Source of the DNA: Ephemerocybe angulata
Taxonomy: Eukaryota > Basidiomycota > Agaricomycetes > Agaricales > Psathyrellaceae
Reading direction: 5' to 3'
Assembly (NCBI GenBank): GCA_013368325.1
Contig: JAACJK010000228.1
Span: forward strand, 1 to 64,000
DNA length: 64,000 nt
The notes below the pieces were generated by a model. The model made no database searches. It saw only the letters and a program-made list of their open reading frames with translations, and was not told the DNA's origin. Position 1 is the first letter of the stretch. Each line of letters begins with the position of its first letter. The translations under genes were made by a program, and so were the position numbers. Positions 59,063 through 64,000 of the stretch are shown here, in pieces.

Positions 59063-61791
59063 ATGGCCGTGCATAGAACCCCTGGATTTGAGACGATCCT
59101 GGCAGAAAGGTGAGGAATTGTCGACCTCAGATATTGCTCAGATAACGTACTCATGCGTCCTAGGCTGGTTTCGGCGACGGCTTCAAAAATTGGGGACGCA
59201 ATAGACAGTAAAGATATCGACGTATGTCCATCGCCTTTCTCGTATTCTGATCTCTGTCTCATGAAAACCTATAGACTCTGGTCGCAGAAGTGGCGACGTC
59301 GATGCAAACAATCGACACGGCCTACGGATCCTTGGCCACTCGCCTGGAGGTGGACGCTATATACAGCGAGGCAGAAGAGTGTTTCAGCCTGGCGATGGAG
59401 CGTGCCAGGGATGCAGGGAAAATTTCTCGTGCCTTCATGGACATAGTGAACAGAAACAAGCGACAGTTAAATTCGATGGTCGTATCTGAGCGGGACACTT
59501 ACTTTTCCTAGTGAGTTTTCAACATGGTTGACGTCAAACCGACTACTCAGAACCGTTCGCAGTTCCGCCCTGCGCACTCTGAGGGCGTCGTACCTCATAC
59601 ACGACGAAGGTCAGCTAATAGAGCGGCCTCAATACGTATGGCTTCGCGCTGCAGTCCAAATGCATCTCTCAGACATGGATAATGTCCAAATCGCCTATGA
59701 CATGATGTCCTGCTTCAAGTACATCCCCGAACCTCAAGTCTTGGTGAACAGCGGCACTTTTTCCCCTGGGATGAGCTCGTGCCAGATTATCCAGGCGAGC
59801 GGCGACGCCGACGGCATCTTTCGGACGTTGGATAAAGCGCTGAGTACCTGCAGGTCTGGTACCGGAGTCGGGCTTGGAATGCAGTACATTCCAGCTAAAG
59901 GGTGAGTAGCATTATGAAGCGACCATTCGATGCTGATAGAAGTCCCAGGTCAATGGTCGGAGGCGTAGAACGTACAGGAGTGTTACCTGCACTGAAGATG
60001 TTCGATGCTTCGATGGATGTCATCAACACGACGAAGCGTTCAGGATCCATAGCAGCCTTTCTGGAAGTCTGGCATGCTGATATCGCGACATTCGTCAAGA
60101 TGAAAAGGAATTCGGGCCCAGAAGAAGATCGTGCTAGAAAACTCGAATACGGAGTGGTGATCAACAATATTTTGTAGGTGACTTTCTGCTCAGTTTCTAT
60201 ATCAGACAAATATTGACGCACCACAGCATGAATCGGGTCCAAGATAACAAATCGTGGACGCTATTCTGTCCAACAGACGCGTTTCGCTTAGTTACGGCCT
60301 ACGGTTCCGAATTCGACACCGAGTATCAGCGATTGGAATCTCTTGGAGTTGGAAGAAGCACAGTCAAAGCGCGAGAGTTGTGGGTCGAGTTGTTGAAGAC
60401 GCAATCCGAACATGGAGAACCCAGTATCCTCTTCAAAGATGCTATTAACGGTATGCATCCTCACGATTCCGAAGATAGTCGCTGACATCTAGGCAGCCAA
60501 GAGCAATCAGAGTCATATGGGAGCTATTACTCATTCCAGTCTATGTGCGGATGTCGTTCAATACGCCGACGAGCGAGAACCTGCCTCTTGCAGCTTGGCG
60601 TCGGTTGTACTGCCTCAATTCGTCATGGACAAAGGTTTCAACTTCACCGAGTTAGGATTCACAGTGCGCCATTTGGTGGTGTCGATGAACCATCTGTTGA
60701 ATCACGCCCACTACCCCAACGCCGCGGTCAAGGCATCCACTTTTAAACATAGAGCGATCGGCATCGGCATTCAAGGTCTCGGAGACACATTTGCCTTGAT
60801 GGGTTACTCATACGACTCAGAGGACGCACGGCGACTCAACACGGAGATCTCCGAAACGATATACTACAACGCAATGGACGAAAGTTGCAACATGATAAAG
60901 ACCCTCGGTGCCCATCCTAGCTTCAGTCTCAGCCCTGCGGCAGCTGGTTGGCTTCAAATTGATTGCTGGAGTGGACCGCGTTTGTCGGAGAGATACGATT
61001 GGGGCGCTCTCCGCCAAAAGGTTGTCAAGGGTGTATGCAACTCCCTTGTTACAGTCTACATGCCGACGAAGGAGTCTTCGCTGCTTACCGGCTATAGCGA
61101 AGGTACCAGTCCCATAGTCAGGTAAGTATCAGCGTATCCATACCGATTTTATCAAGCTCATGAGTACACTTTAGCCACGTACACACTCAATCTGTGCTCA
61201 CAGGTCGCTACCCGGTTGTTTCGAAATATCTGATGAAGATATTGGAGGACTTGGATCTGTGGACAGAGGATCTACGAAACAAAGTCATCGCCAACAACGG
61301 TGCGTGTATCTATCAGAGTGTCTACCTTAAGTCGACGCTCAATGTTTGACCCCGTAGGATCAGTCCAAAACATCGAAGCGATCCCCCTGAATATTCGCGA
61401 GGTACACAAGACCGTCTGGGAGATAGACTCGACTAGAATTTTGCAAATGGCTATTGATCGGGCCCCTTTCATCTGTCAGAGTGAAAGCATGATCATATAT
61501 CTAGACAAGCCATCGATCTCCGAATTGGTGCGCCAGTCGTCTTAGTTTTCTCAAACCATCCATATAACATTTTGCTTTCAGACCCAACTGCTATTCATGG
61601 GATGGAGAGGTGGACTGAAGACAGGGATGTACCGCCTCCAAGGCAAAACTACTGTCGATCGATTCAAGCGAACCCAGGGTGTAGCCGATGGAAATACAGT
61701 GAAAACTCAAGTCACGGTGAAGGGAACAGGGTCGTCAAGCGATCCTTTCTGTTTCGCGAGTGTAGACCATAACGACAATCGTTCTCTTTGA
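59063..61791 (+). CDS. Divergent ribonucleotide reductase large-subunit homologue, likely pseudoenzyme
   Basis: Ten exons: 59,063-59,109, 59,164-59,221, 59,275-59,510, 59,563-59,901, 59,940-60,173, 60,227-60,450, 60,497-61,121, 61,175-61,299, 61,358-61,527 and 61,582-61,791. All phases fit; 755 residues, against nearly 800 or more in typical eukaryotic R1. Co-linear with class Ia R1 through the barrel: ERPQYVWLRAAV, GSIAAFLEVWHADI, KSNQSHMGAITHSS, HRAIGIGIQGLGDTF, LKTGMY. Kept: Cys187, Cys396 and Cys411, aligning with E. coli C225, C439 and C462. Changed: Ser394 for N437, Asp398 for E441, Arg704 for Y731, PTKES for the PTAST loop. The first part of the ATP-cone and the C-terminal Cys pair are absent. 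Radical transfer and re-reduction should fail, so reductase activity is unlikely. Long open exons argue for selection. Confidence 0.85.
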
Positions 61792-62391
61792 GGTATCTTC
61801 GTCTAGGGGGTTCACCCAATACATGTATACAGTACAGACGTATGTCAATATCAGTCGCAGACATGAACATTTCGAGACTACGTCGAATAAGGTGCGAAAC
61901 CTCGAGTTACCCAAGCCGGAACCGTACTTGATAATAAATCGAAATCGATGTTTACCCGGCAGCAGATATTCAATGGCACCGAGAAGGTCTGCATCGGGCC
62001 ATGCATATGCATATCGGTGTAAGTCCGGTGTGCTGGCCTTCCAATTATTAGTGTGACATGCCTGCTACCTTTAGGTACTAGTTCGGCAGCTATCCACCCT
62101 CCAAGTCTGGCAACGCATAGACCGGACTCCCGTAAATGAAGGACGGGACACTTTTGGACCTGTGAAGATCGCCTAGAGCTTTACTTCATCCAGCCACCAT
62201 GATCCACGGAAGCGACCACTGGTTCACGCATTGCTCCAAGTGGCATTGCTCCAAGCGTGATTGCTCAAATTAAGCGCCCGTCTTATGACCCATATATATC
62301 CACCACCTGTCTTGTGTGGAGGTGGGGCTGTTTCTATATCTCTTGAACCCACTTGAACCTTCTACCCCTCTCTTTCTCAGCCCTGATCCAG
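61792..62391. other. Intergenic region
   Basis: No gene seen. TAAGCGCCC motif at 62,271-62,279. A TATATAT stretch at about 62,290-62,297 and a pyrimidine-rich run precede the ATG at 62,392. Confidence 0.45.
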
Positions 62392-62538
62392 ATGTCTTCG
62401 TGTCAAGGCAAATTGTGTGCTGCTGGAGGCACGGTTGTCGAGCACACTGCCAACACCATGTTCCGAGGCATTTATGACTCGGGTACTTTGCAGTCCCGGG
62501 TGAGGTCGATGGCGCCAAGCTTTTCCCCCGCCGGTTGA
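62392..62538 (+). CDS. Short frame with IF-1-like segment, probably a first exon
   Basis: MSSCQGKLCAAGG is followed by GTVVEHTANTMFRGIYDSG, which resembles the start of the IF-1 OB fold (GTVVE-x3-NTMFR-x5-G) of bacteria and plastids. The resemblance then ends. A GTGAGG donor lies at about 62,499, so the exon may stop there. A TATA-like stretch and C/T-rich leader precede the ATG. It may be chance over about 15 residues; no second half with the rest of the OB fold was found. Confidence 0.3.
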   Translation: MSSCQGKLCAAGGTVVEHTANTMFRGIYDSGTLQSRVRSMAPSFSPAG

Positions 62539-62869
62539 CGCTGTGCTCGGCCGCGTGTTGCCGTGATTGTGAACGGCATTTCCCAACCGCCATCTCCCCA
62601 TCCCCACTCCTTCCAGTCAAACGACACCGAAACCCGACCACCATCTTCTGACTCCTTACTTATCTCGCGGGCCCTTACGATTGACGAGTTGCTTCCCCGG
62701 CTCAACAGCCAACGCGGCCTCCTGACGTTACGACGAGACATATGCAAACGGGAGACGGAGGGCGGGGTCGCGTCCTCGAATATGTAGGGTGGGCAAGGTG
62801 CGTCAGTATCTTATTCACATACATCTGGAGGATTGCTCATCTTGCGTTTAGTGCACAACAAGCGAAGAT

Positions 62870-63280
62870 GTGCGCGATCCGGAGTTGGTAGCGAAGTTGA
62901 AAGCGGAAGTCGCGTCTAGGCTCTCGACGTCGACTGGGGTTGTGAACAATGCTGGAGGCCCGGTCTTCGCTCATGCCGCACGCCACTGCACCTTTTCTGG
63001 TGCAGCCAGTACCTCCGCCGCCCCACCTCCAGCACCTGTTACGAAACCGACACCCACGCCGACTGCGACGACTGTCGTCCCTGCTAATACGATAGCGACG
63101 GCTGCGACTCCACTTCCCATTCAGAGAACATCGATTGAGACCTCTCTACCGCCCAAATCGCTCAATGGAGACGTACATGGACCTCACCGCCAGCCCTCCG
63201 CGTCGGCTTCGACTTCGAATTCAGTCCCCGGGTGCCCACAGCTCGAACAAGCCCATCCAGCCGACGCGTGCACAACATGA
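62870..63280 (+). CDS. Hypothetical low-complexity Pro/Ala/Thr-rich protein fragment
   Basis: Open frame behind a TTTAG acceptor near 62,850; DPELVAKLKAEVASRLST begins it, then long Ala/Pro/Thr tracts (PAPVTKPTPTPTATTVVP). It is probably an exon of a larger gene that includes 62,580-62,790. No function can be assigned. Confidence 0.3.
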   Translation: MRDPELVAKLKAEVASRLSTSTGVVNNAGGPVFAHAARHCTFSGAASTSAAPPPAPVTKPTPTPTATTVVPANTIATAATPLPIQRTSIETSLPPKSLNGDVHGPHRQPSASASTSNSVPGCPQLEQAHPADACTT

Positions 63281-64000
63281 CGGCCGTGTGCGCGAAGAGC
63301 TGAAAAGTTGGAGTAAGGTGGTCTTGCGTAGCTTGAAATGCGTGTGCTGACCTCGGCTCTGTTCAGCCAGCATCGCGCGCTCGTCGTCTCAAAGGCGTCG
63401 TGAGGTGGAAGGTTGGCGTGTTTGCGCACAGCCGAGTATGTTTTTATGTTTTCGGTTCAGGGGTGCCGTGGGTGGAGAGTTTGCCAGGCCTTTAGGATTT
63501 TCAGTACGTCGCAATTATGACCTATACAACACGCGCCATACTGATCACCACCCGACACCCAGCATCATCCGGATTCCACTTTCCAAGATCCCTCGAAATC
63601 GGCGCCTTTCCCTCGAGCTCTCGGTGCTGCGTTGGCCGTGTTGGTGCGATTCTGGAGGCCATGCTGACAGGCCGGGGGCCCGTTACGGCTATGAAAAGTC
63701 AGTGAGTGAACCGTGATGATCCATGCGTCGATGCTGAGCTTGCGTTCGCTTTTCTAGCTTTATGGGGTCGAATACGGACTGGTAAGTTGACTGGCACGAT
63801 TATTGTGCATGTAACTCACCTATTCCCTCGTTCCAGTCGTTCTAATTGCATGCAGGCGGCCATCGGCAGCGAGACTCGCTCACATTCGAAATCGAGGGGC
63901 TGGAATACGACTTGCGACGATTGTGAGACGCAGTCTGTGCATTTACGGTTGTGAATCCACCCTAGCGCGCTCAAACTGACGCTCTGACTGACCTTTCGAT
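63281..64000. other. Window end, no confident gene
   Basis: Short open stretches on the plus strand at 63,405-63,954 could be exons continuing past the window, but none has a recognisable motif. Confidence 0.4.

Overview
The window looks like nuclear DNA of an Agaricomycete (mushroom-forming basidiomycete). The support is short introns (mostly 40-60 nt, GT-AG, with CTAAC/CTGAC branch sites), many short exons, and protein families typical of that class: F-box proteins, a DUF6535 membrane protein, an F-box/nucleotidyltransferase-like family, a CE4 deacetylase and a membrane protein built from VDD-x-D repeats. No bacterial-type operons, rRNA, tRNA, CRISPR array or intact transposon was found.

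Left third (1-24,979): a tandem array of three ~8.4-kb units. Each unit holds two candidate intron-rich genes on the minus strand (called Y and X here) and the gene for NDUFV1, the 51-kDa NADH/FMN subunit of mitochondrial complex I, on the plus strand. Only the rightmost NDUFV1 (23,034-24,979; six exons, 508 residues) is complete. The other two stop in exon 5 and lose the last exon, which carries the fourth cysteine ligand of iron-sulfur cluster N3. Units A and B are almost the same sequence up to about 6,245, differing there mainly by one-base losses in unit A. Two of unit A's losses break its NDUFV1 frame. Unit C is clearly more diverged.

Middle (25,000-47,300): a composite stretch with copies of the NDUFV1 3' flank and of part of a DUF6535 gene; an F-box gene; the DUF6535 gene; a single-pass membrane protein; a secreted chitin/polysaccharide deacetylase with a TATA box; a nucleotidyltransferase-like gene broken by one base; a Cys-rich protein; an LRR-like protein; and two multi-exon genes of unknown function.

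Right part (48,450-64,000): small multi-exon genes of unknown function, a second F-box gene, a second nucleotidyltransferase-like gene (also apparently broken by one base), and a ten-exon homologue of the ribonucleotide reductase large subunit (59,063-61,791). That protein keeps the three active-site cysteines but has lost or changed several other catalytic residues, the start of the ATP-cone and the C-terminal cysteine pair, so it looks like a pseudoenzyme or a repurposed paralogue.

The genes do not form one pathway. The points of most interest are the NDUFV1/Y/X array, the repeated elements inside gene X, a conserved hairpin upstream of NDUFV1, and the RNR-like protein. All exon joins were worked out by eye from frame, donor and acceptor; none is supported by transcripts. 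Several homopolymer frameshifts suggest residual long-read errors in the assembly.
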